Counted from the stretch's first letter, positions 1 to 13,825 are shown. The stretch: DNA of 64,000 nucleotides from Mansonella perstans (GCA_037074765.1 JBAMDO010000117.1:1-64000); one strand, 5' to 3'. A program made the numbers and translations. Notes: generated by a model from the letters alone, not told the origin.

Positions 1-608
1 AATACTGAATCAGTGGAGCATCTCTTTCAAATAACTCACCGCAAGCAATACTGCTTTAGATTCGAAGGAAGTGACCGATACATTCTGAATCTGCTGAAGA
101 ATCGTGTAAAAATTGATGGAGATGACCAGTCATTACAGTCAGTTTCGAGAGATTTTATAACTGATTTGATACTAAATGGTTTTACTGGTACCGTAACGAC
201 CATATTAAGCACCGCTAACAAAATGCAGGCTCCAGCCACTCATAGGACACGCTGTGTTCTGTGTTTCTCAGCTTATAATGCAGAGGAAGATGAAAAGTTT
301 GTCTAATCGTATTTCGTAATTATGCTTTGATGTAGTACGAAAATAGCGCAAAATGACGCAATATTGGTGTAATAGATATGTTAATTTAATGGTAGCACAT
401 TAAAAACTACTTCAATATATTTAGTGGCGTAGAGTTTATGTATGTTTTACTGATATTGTGGGCTTCATATATGTTGTTTGTTGATTATTTAAGTTATAAT
501 ATTTTACTTTTCAGATATTGCTTTTCATGTACATCAGTTCTGGACCAGGTTGGTGACAAGATCCTCCTAGAGGAACTCCTTGATTCCATGTCTATGGTTG
601 TGCACTGA
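1..608 (+). CDS. CTU2: CTU2-like cytoplasmic tRNA 2-thiolation protein, C-terminal part (5' truncated by window)
   Basis: Two exons are visible: 1-296 (frame 1, continuing from outside the window) and 515-608, ending at TGA 606-608. The donor after 296 (phase 2) and the TTTTCAG acceptor at 512-514 join in frame. CTU2 works with CTU1 to thiolate the wobble uridine of cytosolic tRNAs for Lys, Glu and Gln. The recognisable part is the family's C-terminus: a stretch reading GFTGTVTTILSTANKM, then a CVLC pair at the end of the first exon and a CFSC pair at the start of the second, the two Cys pairs expected of the zinc-ribbon-like tail. The protein ends about 28 residues after the second pair. Assignment rests on remembered similarity to animal CTU2, so the family is likely but not checked by search. 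Confidence 0.72.
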
Positions 609-688
609 CACGCTAAAAAGTTGTACGTTCATAATTTGTTAGTATCGTCATTCAGACAATTAATTACTGGTTAAGATTATGTATTACT

Positions 689-694
689 AATAAA
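689..694 (+). other. AATAAA polyadenylation signal, CTU2-like gene
   Basis: A canonical AATAAA lies 81 bases after the CTU2-like stop codon and is the first such signal downstream. Further AATAAA-like hexamers follow at roughly 838-850 and near 992, so alternative 3' ends are possible. Confidence 0.5.
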
Positions 695-1698
695 GGGATG
701 TTTCGAGCAAATGGTTCCTAGTAGAAATAATAATTATGAATTTAGTTGCACCGGATAGATAAATAGTTTCATTTTTTACGTGACCTAATTTTAACTTTTG
801 AAATGCTTGGGAACTGCAAGTTTCTTCGTGCTACTGAATAAAGGAATAAAAATTCCAAGTAATTTTTACGAAAATTTTACTGGATTAGGATAGCTGCTAA
901 GCATTCACTTATTGTTTAAAACTTTTCCGAAACCTACTTGTTTATTATTGTGGTTTACTACTGTTGTTTTTTAGCATTATGTTATGATCAATAAAAGAAA
1001 TTGAATTAATTTTTTGCACAGTTTACACTATCACGGCCGATCCTCAATATTATTACCTTACGGTTTTTTTTTTTTTTTTTTTTCTTTATTGGAAGTGCAA
1101 TACAGTAAAAACTTTCCTGAATTGTTGATTAAAGCTTGAATGCCTCCTTGTAATGACAGAGGCACGTAATTGCTTGGCGAAATAGCAGTGTAATCAGTGT
1201 AATCTTAAATTGTGCTAACCAAAGTTTGGTTAGGAATGAGAAAGTTTACGATGTTATACACATCACTTGTAGGTTTAGTAGTTGTGGGAAAAATGCATAG
1301 ACAGTATTGTATATTATTTTGTATGGTCCATCCGATGATGTAAATCATATGTAACCCTTATCTAAGTTTTTTGCATGCATCTATCAATTCAGAATTAATT
1401 CATTTAGACATAATTTGATTCCTGGAACATTAATTAATTAATATAACTATCATGAATGATGGATTTATCCATCGCTGGGTTAAAGGAACAAAGTGGAAAG
1501 TGCACAATCTTAACAATATTATCCTTTTGTCACTATCACCATATTGAATAATTAAGCATGCTATTCTGACAATAACTCTTAACATTTCTAGATTCTGGAT
1601 TATAACATTATAATAGCAACGATTTGTCCTTGATATATTTGGTTCATCCTTACTGTTGTTATGGACAATGGCTTTGTCAGCGAAAATGCCGACAATGA

Positions 1699-1745
1699 TC
1701 GAGTTACCGAGAGTACTATCTGGTCGAGTTACCGAAAGTACTATC
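1699..1745 (+). repeat. Two-copy tandem duplication, 25-bp period
   Basis: The string beginning tcgagttaccga occurs at 1699 and again at 1724. Each copy continues to agtactatc, with one G/A difference between them. Confidence 0.75.
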
Positions 1746-2244
1746 AGCTTTTAATTTTTAACAAATCATTAAAATCTCCTAACAAATTATACTAAGCAAA
1801 TTGTATAGTTGAAGATATCGTTTGCATAACTGAAGTATTGGATTGAAATTAATTTTTTAACCAATTGTATTGCTTTTGCGATTTTCATTTTTCTAACTTT
1901 GTTCCTTTCATTTCTTCCTTCGGTTTTTTTCAAATTATAAAGGTTTAATTCTAGATTGTGCTTGTCTACCACTCATATTGATCTAACCTCTTTTCATCGT
2001 TGAATCTTTGGATTGTGGGTCAGTATTTTAAAATCCAGGATTATTGCTTGTTTTAAGCATATTAAGCGTGCATAAAAGAAATTTTGGTTCCAGATGGCAG
2101 TTGTTGTAATTAGGCTTAAGTTATCTTTAGTAATCAAAATAAGAACTATAGCAATATAATCCAAAATTGTTTTTGCATCAGTCTAGTACTTCTTCAATAT
2201 TTCTATGCTCTGCAATTTGCTATACCAATTTTTTCAGTGATTAG

Positions 2245-5200
2245 ATGAGTGAAGGATGGGACGATTTGCCAACCGAACTATTGTTGATGATAATGTCTTA
2301 CTTGGAGGCGAAAGAATTGGCTCGCCTTGGTAATGTCAATTATCACTGGAAATGTGTAGGAGAAGATGATTCACTGTGGAAGTATTTATTTTTCAAAGAT
2401 TTTACACGAAACAGCCAGACATACAGGAAGGTAATTTCTAACATTAAGATAATTGTCAAAATTGATCAGCGAAATCAGTTCTTTTCTTGATGCTTAAAAT
2501 AAATGTGCTAGGATGGAATGGATATGCCAATATCTCCAAAGTTTTGTGAATATTTTATAGGTTTGTGAACGTTGGATCGATGAATACAAGCTATTGAAAT
2601 TTGAGCCTCCGATAACTCTTACGGAAAGTTTGAGAGACTGTCCTGATGGTTTATCACATGTTGCCTTTTCTGATGACGGTCAGCTATTTTGTACGACAGC
2701 TAACGATGCCTCTTTCAAAGTGCGTTCATGATTGCATACGGTGCCTTTCGTATAGTCCAATAGCTTGCTGGAAATAGTTTAAGCTTCAGATCACAGTAGG
2801 AAAGTGATAATAAATAAAAGTGAATCAAAGAATTGCTGTATGTTGGCCGATTAAACTCGAATGATTCCGATCACTGATAGCGCTCAGTGGAATTGTTCTA
2901 CAATTAGTTCAAGTTCTAAGAAGCCAATATAGAGTCATGTGGACCATACTCGAAAGCATAATTCATTGAAAGACTGAGCATCGTTCATAAATTATTTTAA
3001 CTTTCGAAATCAATACATCGGTGTAATGCACAGTAATTACTTCACCCTCTCTCTCATTAATTAAATTTATTGGAGCTTTCGTTAAAACTGTTTATTTCTC
3101 ATCACGTCACTCTTTTACTTCATCATTCTGTTATAGATATGGACTGCAACAAGTCCGGTATATTTGCTAGATGAAAGATACATGGATGATGCGCTCGGAT
3201 GGGAACGTGCTTTGAGCTCTCAGTTCAGTGCAGACAATAAACGGCTTCTTGTGTTAGGTGTGAAGTTTGGTGGGATTGGTGAAATTGCAATATATTCCGT
3301 CGATGGTTTGCTTTTTTCTTTTTTCTGATAATCACATGTTTTTCTCTCTCTCTTTCTTTAGAATAAGTGATAATTTCTTTTAAGTTTTTGAAATTCATTG
3401 AATGGTATTTTTTATTCAAAACTTTAAAATAAGTTGAAATAAGTCGTCTAGATTACATGAAACATTTCGGTTGTATTACTATTCAAAGCGATACTGTCGG
3501 CTGCAACATGCATTCCTTTTGTTTATGAAGATGAATGGTATATAACAGCTGAACATTTCTCATGAGTTTCAAAAATTTGTAATAAAATTCCTTTGATTAT
3601 TATTAGTGGCGAGTAATCTCCGGAGTCTAGTTGAGACTGTGCACAGACTGCTTATATTCATGTTGTATTAATCTGAATTGCTAAAAGAGAATAGAGATAA
3701 TCTTTTTTGTTTGTCAAATAATATTGATCAAACATTGTTGACGAGTTGTTTTTTTCAGAGGATAGCTCCTCAATACACTACTTATGTCGTGTGCTAAATA
3801 ATCCTCCTGAGGTAGGTGCCTGCTGGTACAATAGCTCATATATATTCAGTGGTGATATATATTTTCTTAATCGGAAGTACGTTTATTGTCGAAACATTTC
3901 TTTTTTCTTTTTCAGATTCCAGTAGAAAGCATGAATATGTTTTAGTTAACGCCATCAATGAATTTGGATTTAGTAACATATAAATTGGTGGCATCCCATC
4001 AGAATTGAATTGAAAGCTTAATAAATAAAAATCCTTTACATTACTTGCGCTCACAGTTATTAATAGCCAACAAATGCAGTGAATTAGGAATAATAGTTTC
4101 TGTTACTGCGAAAAATAAATTCTGATCTCTTCAGCTCTGTTGTGGGCACGTCAGTGTCGCAAATTTGGATTTGTTCATCACTATCACCGGATGCAGTTGG
4201 TAATGAATCAGTTATGAGTCCTGTTTTCCGGTAAAGTTTTCTTAGCATTTCCATGCTTTTTTTGTTAAAAGTTGGTATAAAAGTTTTCTCCCAAGGGCTG
4301 TTAGTTTTTTTTTCCAAGAAATATTAGCTCGTAGTGTTGCGGGAGAAAACAATTCCGAGGCTTGCCGAAACATCAGTACAGTTTGTAGACTGTAAAGTTC
4401 CATACAAAGTGTGGTTAAGCAACAAATTACTTTTTTTAGAATACTGAATCGAGGTGGAACTTACTGTCAGATGATCACGTTAAGTCGATTTGTTCCTTCT
4501 CGACTCCGAGGCGTTGTATTGCTTGCAGAAGAAGCGGCAGTTGAACATAAGGTGAGAGATTTCTAACTCACAGTTATGTTCGAGATTTATGCTATTAAAA
4601 TTGTTCAAAAATTCAGTCCTTCTGCCAACGTTTCGTGGCCTAAAATTAGTAATTTCAAATAGGAAATAAAGATACAGATGAAAAAGCATAACTAATAAGT
4701 TATTTATATAACATTTATATTAATTTTTTATATTACGTTTGTTATCGTGAACCCTTTCTACAATGCCTGGGCAATCGTGCTGTATACGTTTTCTTGCCTT
4801 GCATTTTACTTTTTCTGCTGGTTCTTCAAAAAGAGGTCGCACCAAGTTTTCAAACAATTATTAAATATATTATGTCACTTTAATTTAATTCGTTTTCAGA
4901 CGTTAACGTCGAAGGCGAATGAGCTGGTGAGTGAAGAATTAAGCGATAATGAACGTAGAAACGAAATGAAAAAGCGAATTGAAGAAATTAGTTCTGCCTG
5001 GGGAACGAAATGTTCCAGTTGCAAAAATTGGCATTTGGTCGATGAGGATGGCAATATTAGTGATAGCTCGCCAGTTACATATGCGGCATGTTGCCCATGT
5101 TTTTGCCACGAAAGTGACCATCGGTTATTAATTTATGCAACGGGTGACAATGAGTTCTCACCACCGCATTATATCGCCTTCAAAATAGTTGATGGAAATA

Positions 5201-7594
5201 TGGTGAGTTCTTTTTGTTTACATATTAGGATTAAGTAGAGCAGCATAAAAAGCTGACAGAAAATCCATGTTCTGCTAGGAATGATCCCAATGGTAACGAT
5301 AGATCTAACATTAGTAGTTGTCTTCAACTGCTGCACTCTAAAGATTTAGTTATAGCGTTTCAATTAAAAAGCTTATGGAGTTATTCCATACTGCTTATGA
5401 TCTTCAAAGACCCAAAAAATTCCAGTCATTTGAGAAAGGAGTGCTGCTTTTTGGTCTGTCTATTCCTACAGTTTAATTAATTAACTATTAAACAAATAGT
5501 TCGATCTCGTCTTTTTGAGATCAAATTCACATCGTTTTTCCGCAGTAATCTGATCGCTTTCGCTTTTTTTACCTGATATTTTCCCAATTTATGAACAGTG
5601 AATAGAAATTTAAAACTTTAATCTCGTTTTGTGAGTGAAACGAAATTTGTGTAAAATTTTAAATGTTGTTCTAAATTTGTAAAAATTTTTAAATGCTTAT
5701 AAATATTGCATCTGGTAAAATTATATAACATAATATGTTGTTGACTTCTTAAACTGGAAAAAAATTTGCGTGATTTTTTAGGTTGCTGAGAAAATAAATC
5801 CAGAAATGGAACCATGGCCACAACGAGAAGATCGGTTAATCTTTTCGTTATTTTTTTTGTTTCGTTTAGAATTATCATAAACGGTTAATTATGATTTCTA
5901 ACTAGATACTTTATTGATGTCAACATTTGAATTAACTGCTTGGGAAATTTACTGGAAACGATAAAATTTGTATTGTTGTTTCAGTTCTCCTTTGAATTTG
6001 AATTAGTTCATTATTGATTAAGACTCAGGGATACACACGCACATCCTAAATTGTTAGGGAAACGCAGAATAGCATGGTATGCAGGCGGCCACAGAGAAAC
6101 GCAAATAAATTTCAACAACTATATTTTGAGGAAATGTAATAGAATTTATTTCATTCTGTATTGGACTGCATTTTCTGAGAAATTTTATATCATATGATCT
6201 CTTCTAGATCAGCAGATCGTCGTCGTCGGCGACAAGAATTTGAAGAAACACAACTATCGGCAATAATGTCAATGTTTGACTCACCAGATTATATTATCGA
6301 CATGAAAGCTTATATTATGGGCATGACACTTAGTTTGGATCAAAAGTAGTTTTATTTCGACAGATTATTTTTGTTTTTTATTTTTCTTGTTCTTAAGCGA
6401 GCAGAAAGAAACAAATGAATGATAAGTTTAATAATTTCTTTGATTTTTGTAAGATTTAGAAGGAAGATGAAGTAAATTATGATTTTGTTTTCAAATTAGA
6501 AGCTATAATGGTGCTTTAATTAAAAATTCATGTGTAAGATTGTTTTGCAAGATGATGGAGAATGATGAATCCATCGCGGCTATTTTCGGTTTACTTATTT
6601 GATTAATTAGTACTCTGTTTGATTACAGCATATACTTCGGTGGTGAAACTTGCTGAAGTAAACAAAATAACTCGATTTTCTCTGTCTTTTAATATTTGAT
6701 TACTTTTTTACATTTTAATGACTGTATTTTCAGGTATTTGTACGTGAATGTTACACATGATAATTATGGTGGAAGTTCGCAGTTTGCATATATGGTGAGT
6801 TATCCTTTTCATCTTTTTTTACTGCAGTGAATAAAGTTGTTTTTTAGATTCTAATTCATTGAATTCGTGAAGCTGCTATTTTTAAAAAATCTAATCATTC
6901 TTGATAACAATTTAACCATAAATTGGTATGATTATGATCCCACCAATTTTCGGTGGTATATACTGCCAGTCTGTCTTATTATTTGCTTTTTAATATGGGT
7001 TATATGCGGTGACGATCGGCTATATGAAATTTGCGATAATACTTAATTCAATGAATGAGATGAGCAAATGAAAAATAAAATTTCGTTAGTTCGCCGCAAT
7101 TTTTTCCACATTGGTAGGAGCTAATTTTTCAGGCCGAAATTTGTGTCGTAAATTTATCTACGATGATAATTGAAAAGTCATATGTTGGTCATTTCGCGAC
7201 ATGTGTTGAACGATTTGGTTGCTCTGTTGGTGGACATTATGTTGCCAGGTGTCGTTTAAACTGATTTTCTCTTGTATTAATTTCGAGACTGCTACTTCTT
7301 GAATCCAGCCACATATTTCTGAAATAAGTATCATGTCTATTTTTCTCAAAAAATTAGGTAGTTATTTTTCCATTGTGTCTTTTCAGTGCCTCAGTTGATG
7401 GTGGACGAATTTGGTCACGCGAATATCACTGCGTCATAGGGGAATTACCGCATGCCGGAGGAGCTGCAGCGGTTGCACTAAATCCAGTTGATGGTACTAT
7501 GGCAGTGTCAGTTGGAAAGACTGATGGTAAAATTAAAATTTGGCGAAGTAAGAAATTTCTTTATCGCTATACAGTTCCTAATGATTTTATGTAA
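2245..7594 (+). CDS. FBXW5: F-box/WD40-repeat protein, FBXW5-like
   Basis: Eleven exons with closing phases: 2245-2430, 2561-2719, 3137-3305, 3759-3876, 4440-4551, 4900-5202, 5782-5834, 6208-6345, 6734-6794, 7133-7248, 7387-7594; 540 residues, close to vertebrate FBXW5 (about 566). The F-box is at residues about 5-50 (DLPTELLLMIMSYL). WD-type blades follow, for example HVAFSDDGQLFCTTANDASFK-IW in exons 2-3 and DGGRIW and DGKIKIW in the last exon. Matching blocks in order include an SQFSADNKRLLV-GEIAIYSVD segment, an SPPHYIAFK segment and MAYIxGMTLSLDQKYLYVN-like text. FBXW5 proteins act as substrate receptors of Cullin-RING ubiquitin ligases. Oddity: exon 6 carries a charged helix and a tight Cys cluster (CSSC then CCPCFCH) that I do not recall from vertebrate members. 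ATG 2245 lies 7 bases after a TTTTTTCAG acceptor, which fits a trans-spliced start. Confidence 0.85.
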
Positions 7595-10500
7595 CTATAT
7601 GTTATATGCATTTCATGTTATATCCTATCTGTGGCAATGAGCATCATGCACGTTAATCAGCTAAACAAATCTTTTGAAATTGGTAACTTTTGATTCAGGA
7701 TTTGAGACTTTTTGTGGAGTTTACACAGTTAGTTGACGAGTCTTAAGAGCTTTAGCCTAAGAAAATCCGTATTAGGCTGCAAACTTTTCGAAAGTTGCTC
7801 GATTGCGAAACTTAAGCGGAGATATGGCAAATTATTTCAGTAAGCCTTAAATTACTGTCATCGAAGAAAATAGTTTCGTTTGCTTGAGAATTTAAGGAAT
7901 GTTTTGCTCAAATTGCTTTCCTATCAAGTTGAGAATACTCAACTGCATCTTTACTTTTGTCCTGTTTTTTCACGCAATGTGAGATAAAGTTCATTTGAAT
8001 CTGAACTGTAATATAGATTTATGTATATATTTATACCTTTGTATGCTTATCTTTGTTATTTTTTAATTCAAAATTGGTGCACTCCAGTGGATCAATTATG
8101 CATAAATACTTCCTAATTTGTTTTTGTATAATTGTTCCAACTATATACAAATTTCTCATCATATAAAGAATTAACGAGCTAAAGTCTAATTGAGAATTCA
8201 AAAACATCCGATCTGCTTTAAAGTTTCAAAGTTGGCTGAGTGAAAATTTTTGGACGATATAATACATCTAACTTACTTAATGAATTACGTACGACTAAAA
8301 TCAAGCGATTCCTCCAGGATGATAATAGCAGACCTAGAAGCTCATTTTATTCATGTACAGATGGAGTTTCTCTTTTTGAATAAAAGAAAATAACTGTGAA
8401 AATATATCTGAATTTGCGTTGAAATCAATCATCCTGTGAAGGATGATAACGATTATTCTGCCTATTGTATTCATTTAAAAAATATATATGGGCTATGAAG
8501 AAAATGTAATTGAGTTGGACTATCATTTCTTCATTCATTTCACAATTTTTCGCTAATAAAGCTCTTGAAATGAATGGATTTCATTTTATTTTATTCAGAA
8601 TAGAAGACATAGAGATGTCATAGAGATTCAAAGCAAATTTTTTTTTTTTTTGGAGGTAACGGAATTTCAAAAATGATTTGAAAAGATTGAACAGTTAAAT
8701 ATTATGCATAGAGTAGCTTTTAAAATAGACTGTTTGGTTAAAATCACTAGGTTAAAAGACAGTAATGAGAAATAAAGCATAGTATCAATATTGATGTTCT
8801 AAATAAGTGAATGTAGAGTACGAGTGGTGTATTCATTCCTCTGAGAGATTATTTTGAGATAGTTTTTATGGAACACTTGAGAAACGAAGAGTTCCTCAAG
8901 CAAATAAATGGCGATAATCTGTTTGCTAAGATGATACTATAAACAAACTGATACCACATTGCAAGGATTTATTATCCAAAAACGGTTTGTAGAAATTTTC
9001 AAATATTCTTTTAGTGGAATTTATTTTGAGGATGTAGGAGAAGTTCATATTTTGTTTCAGTTTTAATAAGCAAACATTCTCATCACAAGAAACTGATCAA
9101 CTGTCAATGTCATCTGAAAGGAATTTTTTCGAAATTTAATATCAAGCAAAAAGCAATAAAGATCTTTTGCTTGCTTATATATTCTCAATTTTTTAAGCTT
9201 TAGTTTAAAACAACAAAAGAGCAAAAATTGACAATGCTATCAATAACTGTTAGTTAATTAGAGTGCAAAGAAGAATACTATGGCGATCTGTAAATATCGT
9301 ACTTTATTTTGTTTTTTACCTGTATTCATTGAAGCTAAAGAAATACATGTGAAATTTTGATAAGCCATGAGAAATATAAAAGAGAACTAAGAAGTACGAG
9401 CAACAAACAAAATCAAAATGTTTAGCATAAATAAAAAAACCACATTAAAACTTTTGCACTTTCATAAAATATTTGAGAATTTCATGGCTTATCAAAGATA
9501 AGAGAATTTCATTAAATTCCAGTAAAAAAATGAAATGAGAATTTTTAATTTTAATATGAAAGATCTACAAAAATACGACAGCATTGCTTGCTTAAATTTT
9601 CCTTTGGAAAAAAATAAAGGAAAAAATTTTCATCAATTAAAAAAAAATTGAGCAGCATTGCTTAGAGTAAGTAGTATCAGAATAATAAGGAAACAAAAGA
9701 AAATTGAAAAAGGGGAACATCAACTTTTGTTTCATAGAATCATACATTTCCCAATTTTTAACAAATTCAACTTTTAAAAGAATTTTTTTTTTTTTATTCA
9801 GTTTTGCAGCATCAACCATTCCGACGACAAGTGAAGGCAAAATACTTAAATTCTCAATTTCCTTTGGGATCTGGTAGACATTAATTTTGTGGATAATAAA
9901 AGAATTTTGAAGGTCTCTCGAAAGATTTTTTAGAAAAATAAAAAAGAGATAACCAAAGGAATATAGGTGCAGTTGAGAAAATAAACTTAATTAAAATGTG
10001 ACAATCTGGAAAGCCTCAAAAAAATTATATATTCAATTGTCAAAATTAATTTCGGGAAAAGCAAACAGAATCTCCGAATAGATGATGATGATAAACTGTC
10101 GAAAGTGCTACAGCTATAAGTGAGAATGTCCACTAAAAATGTTTGATAAAAAAATTTATTTAACTCTCTGTGATGTTTGATTAATTTAAATTGTTTAGTT
10201 TTACTTCATATTTCAAAAAGTGTAAAAATAGAATGAAAAAATAGATTTTATTTTTCCCATTTAACAATGCAACGAGTTGGACAGCAAGCGTTGTTACCGT
10301 TGAAGAAAGAAAAAATGTTCACCGAAACGGAATGCATCAATACCTTCGGGCACAGAAAGCTTCCAAATGATTATTCATTTGTTGATTCAGTCGATTCATT
10401 TTCAAAAAAAAAAAAAAAAAAAAAAAAAAGAAAAAAGAAACTTAATGTTCAATGAGTAATCAATTGAATGTTCTCCTCAATTTTTTTGTACCACTTTAAA

Positions 10501-12246
10501 TATTAAATGAATTGAATTTTATAAATCAAACACACATTCATAGCATTTAGAATTAAAAATAAATGACATTTCAAATCAATTTTAAGTTAGTTAGTGATCC
10601 TCTCAAGTTTCAGTAAATGTTTTTGCTATTTTATGTTTGCTCAAACTTTGTTCTCTTATAAAAAAAGACACTTAGAGAGATGTTATTGAAACTGTTTCAA
10701 TTGAAATAAAATGAATGTAATTCAACTAACTAACTAAGCTCAAATGATTGAGCAAAGTCTATCATTTAAAGCAATTAGTTTTTTTAAAAAAAAAAAAAAA
10801 AATTTTTCAATTCATCCTTTATCTTCCGCTTTGATGAAGAATAAATGACCGCCATATATCAATTTATTTTGCAGTGGTTAGTTTAAACATTGCATTCAGT
10901 CTTTTTCTATAATAGATAGATAACAACTGACTGATCAAATGATTACTTATGATTTGTACATAACTTCAAAAAAAAAAAAAAAAAACTGTATTTAACATGA
11001 AAAAAACAAAAATAAAAAAAAAAAAAAAAAAAAACACTACCACCCAAGTGCATTTTTAAATTTATTTCTGCAAATTCTTAAAATGGTGCACTTTTCCGTC
11101 TTTCTCACAATTATAAAAAAGAAACATGTGATTTGAAGTACAAAGTCATTTCATATATTCCAATGTGAAATTTAAATTTAAAAGATTTTTATTCAAACCA
11201 TATCCAAAAAATACAACATTTGCATGATTTTCAATTCAATTTTAAATTCGAATTTCTTAACAAAATTTATCATTTTTAATTTGATAAAATATCATTGCCA
11301 AAAAGATAACATACGACAGGTGTAAACACCTTTTCATCCATCTTTTCGTTCCAAGAACCACCACAGCGACAGTATATGGGATACTATATTCATATATGTT
11401 TGATACTACTATATTTGTACATTTTTCAGACATTTCTCTTCCAAATACCACTAGCATATCTTGAAACAACATTCTAGCCCAATTATTTTAATCAATTTTA
11501 AGTTTAAAAAATTAAAAATTCTTAATCAAATTTTTTTTTCTTAATTCAAAAATTAAATAAATTTTAAGTTCAAAAATCAAAAAATTCCCATTTTTATTGC
11601 TAAAATTAATTTTTTACAATATTTCAATTGAAATAACAATCAATTCAGATTAATTCAAATATTAAATCGAAACAAACAAATACAGCTGATTGAAATAATT
11701 CATTGAATTCAAATATATTATATCTCATTCTGGCAACATTCGGGAATATTTACTATAATTTCTACTTTATCCTGAATAATTTCCCTTATCTTTTCATATA
11801 CTCTTTAATCTCGATATGTAGTATAAGGATTAGAAACATTCCATTAAGTTAATCCAGGATACGTGTAGTACATACTTCAAAGAAGAAAGTCCGAAAAATT
11901 AAAATTTAAAACAGAAATCGATAAATTCAATTCAGGAATATAAAAACATTACAATTTCAGATTAGGCTAAAAATTACCTAATATCTCTTCACTTTTTCCT
12001 TTCTCTGTGATATAATCTTTTTGAGATATATTTCTTTTAGTTAAGTACCGAATAATCTTGTAAAAATTAAATTTACTCCCCCGTGATTTACCAAAACAAT
12101 AGGATCATACTATACTGTAGTTATACATAATATTGGGAACTCTTATTCTGAATTGCGGGTTATACTGCGGTACAGCAACAAAATAGATAGAATTATTGAC
12201 CGCTCCCCTCTGTACGTACGTACTGATTCCTCCAGATGAAAAACAT

Positions 12247-12700
12247 CAACTAAAATGTGGAATGTCCCTTGCAATCATCCGCTTTAACCATTTTCAATAG
12301 CTTATTTAATATATTAAAATTTAATAATAATTTTAATATTTTTTAAAATAAGAGATCATAATAAATTCATTAAGGTCAAATATCATAGTTAACAATAAAT
12401 TAAAATTTAATAAAAAATTTATGCTAAAATTGGCACTATTTCGCATAAATTTATGAGACGATCCCTATGAGAATTGCTATGTGGGGTGGAGTCAACTAAA
12501 TCGACGTTCCCTTGCAATCATCCGCCATGAAATTTTCAATCAATGTAACCTAAATTTAAATGTTACGTAACAAAAAATTCGTACGTTACGTAATCCAGTC
12601 AAATTTTACACGTAATTATTTGAAAATATTTACAAATTTAATGTATTTTTTATTGTAATTTTTAATTTTTAATATAATTCTTTTAGGCACTATTTCGTAT
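12247..12700 (+). repeat. Diverged duplication of about 240 bp
   Basis: Two copies share ordered landmarks: tcaactaaa, then cccttgcaatcatccgc (12266 and about 12508), then a ttttcaat stretch, then ggcactatttcg (about 12431 and 12686). The sequence between landmarks is AT-rich and diverged. The shared order and similar spacing suggest an old tandem duplication. Confidence 0.6.
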
Positions 12701-12752
12701 GCTCATTCATTATATAATCCCCTACAAGTAATTGCTGTATAACTGTCTGTCA

Positions 12753-13056
12753 ACATACACACATACACATACACACACATATTTTGCCTGCCATTTGTCC
12801 TCTCCGCGTACTGCTTGAGAGGTCGGATCCTTATAGTTCAGGCTATTCAGGCTTAAAGATGTGCAATTAATGCTACTGTCTGTCTGTCTGTCCGTCTGTC
12901 TAAGGATAGATTATGTGCATATATATATATATATTTGTATATGTATGTGTGTGTGTGTGTGTGTATGTGTGTGTGTGTATGTATATATTTATTTATGTTC
13001 ATATGTCTGTCTGTCTGTGCATATCTGTTTAATGTGTGTGTGTGTGTGTGTGTGTA
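12753..13056. repeat. Opposed CA and TG/TATG/TGTC microsatellites
   Basis: A CA/CATA tract at 12753-12780 is followed by TGTC repeats (12877-12901), an AT run (from about 12918), and TG/TATG tracts to about 13056. The CA and TG tracts are complementary and in inverted order, so the single strand could fold on itself. An open reading frame through this block is a repeat artefact. Confidence 0.9.
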
Positions 13057-13265
13057 TGTGTTCTGTCGACGTGTTGATCAGTTGGTTGCGTGTAACTAGG
13101 TATAGTGCTCGTTGTTATTCGAAGTAAAACTTATTTCTGTGATAGTTTTAGCAAATCTTTTCATTCATTAATACTTTTCAAATTGCTTAAATGTGCCTAC
13201 GTAGAATTATTATCTATGTGAATATTTCTCACTCTTTCACGTTTCACATATTTCCTCCTTCGTCA

Positions 13266-13550
13266 TTTTTAGGCTAAATTATTTGACCTTTCTATTCGAT
13301 TATTTTTAGGCTAAATTATTTGACCTTTCTATTTAATAATTTTTAGGCTAAATTATTTAACCTTTCTATTTAATAATTTTTAGGCTAAATTATTTAACCT
13401 TTCTATTTAATAATTTTTAGGCTAAATTATTTAACCTTTCTATTTAATTATTTTTAGGCTAAATTATTTAACCTTTCTATTTAATTATTTTTAGGCTAAA
13501 TTATTTGACCTTTCTATTTGATTATTTTTAGGCTAAATTATTTGATCATT
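13266..13550 (+). repeat. 37-bp minisatellite, eight copies
   Basis: The string aggctaaattattt starts at 13271, 13308, 13345, 13382, 13419, 13456, 13493 and 13530, a strict 37-base period. The centre of each unit reads ttgacctttctat in copies 1, 2 and 7 and ttaacctttctat in copies 3-6. The eighth copy degenerates into a T-rich stretch. Outer copies therefore share one variant and inner copies another, the pattern left by internal amplification. Confidence 0.95.
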
Positions 13551-13825
13551 TTTTTTCTTTTTTTTTTGTAAAATAGCAATACCTTTACCATACAACTCTA
13601 TCACAGCACCTATAACCTTCAATTCATTTGCAATATATCTTATATCAGATAAGCATAGCTAAATTTGTCACAGATGTAAATTTTTCCATACCATTTGTTT
13701 TGGTAGCGCGATAGGTTTCGCACTTAAACACGCAATAAAAAGGAGTGGTAGGGTCATAGAAATGGAAAAACAATTTGACCCTTCGCCAAGGGTGACCCTT
13801 GTCATAGTAATGAAGTTCTATTTGA

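Larger units (their letters stand above)
609..2244. other. Intergenic region, CTU2-like to FBXW5-like
   Basis: AT-rich DNA with no supported gene. It holds the CTU2-like 3' UTR signals, a T run at 1064-1083, a short tandem duplication at 1699-1745, and a trans-splice-like acceptor (TTTTTTCAG ending at 2237) 7 bases before the FBXW5-like start codon. Short open stretches on the minus strand here are Lys/Asn/Ile-rich and look like chance. Confidence 0.6.

Noticed and set aside
12861..13127. 88-codon + strand open frame
   Set aside because: It is a translation of TGTC/TG/TATG microsatellite (runs of Val, Cys, Tyr) and not a gene.
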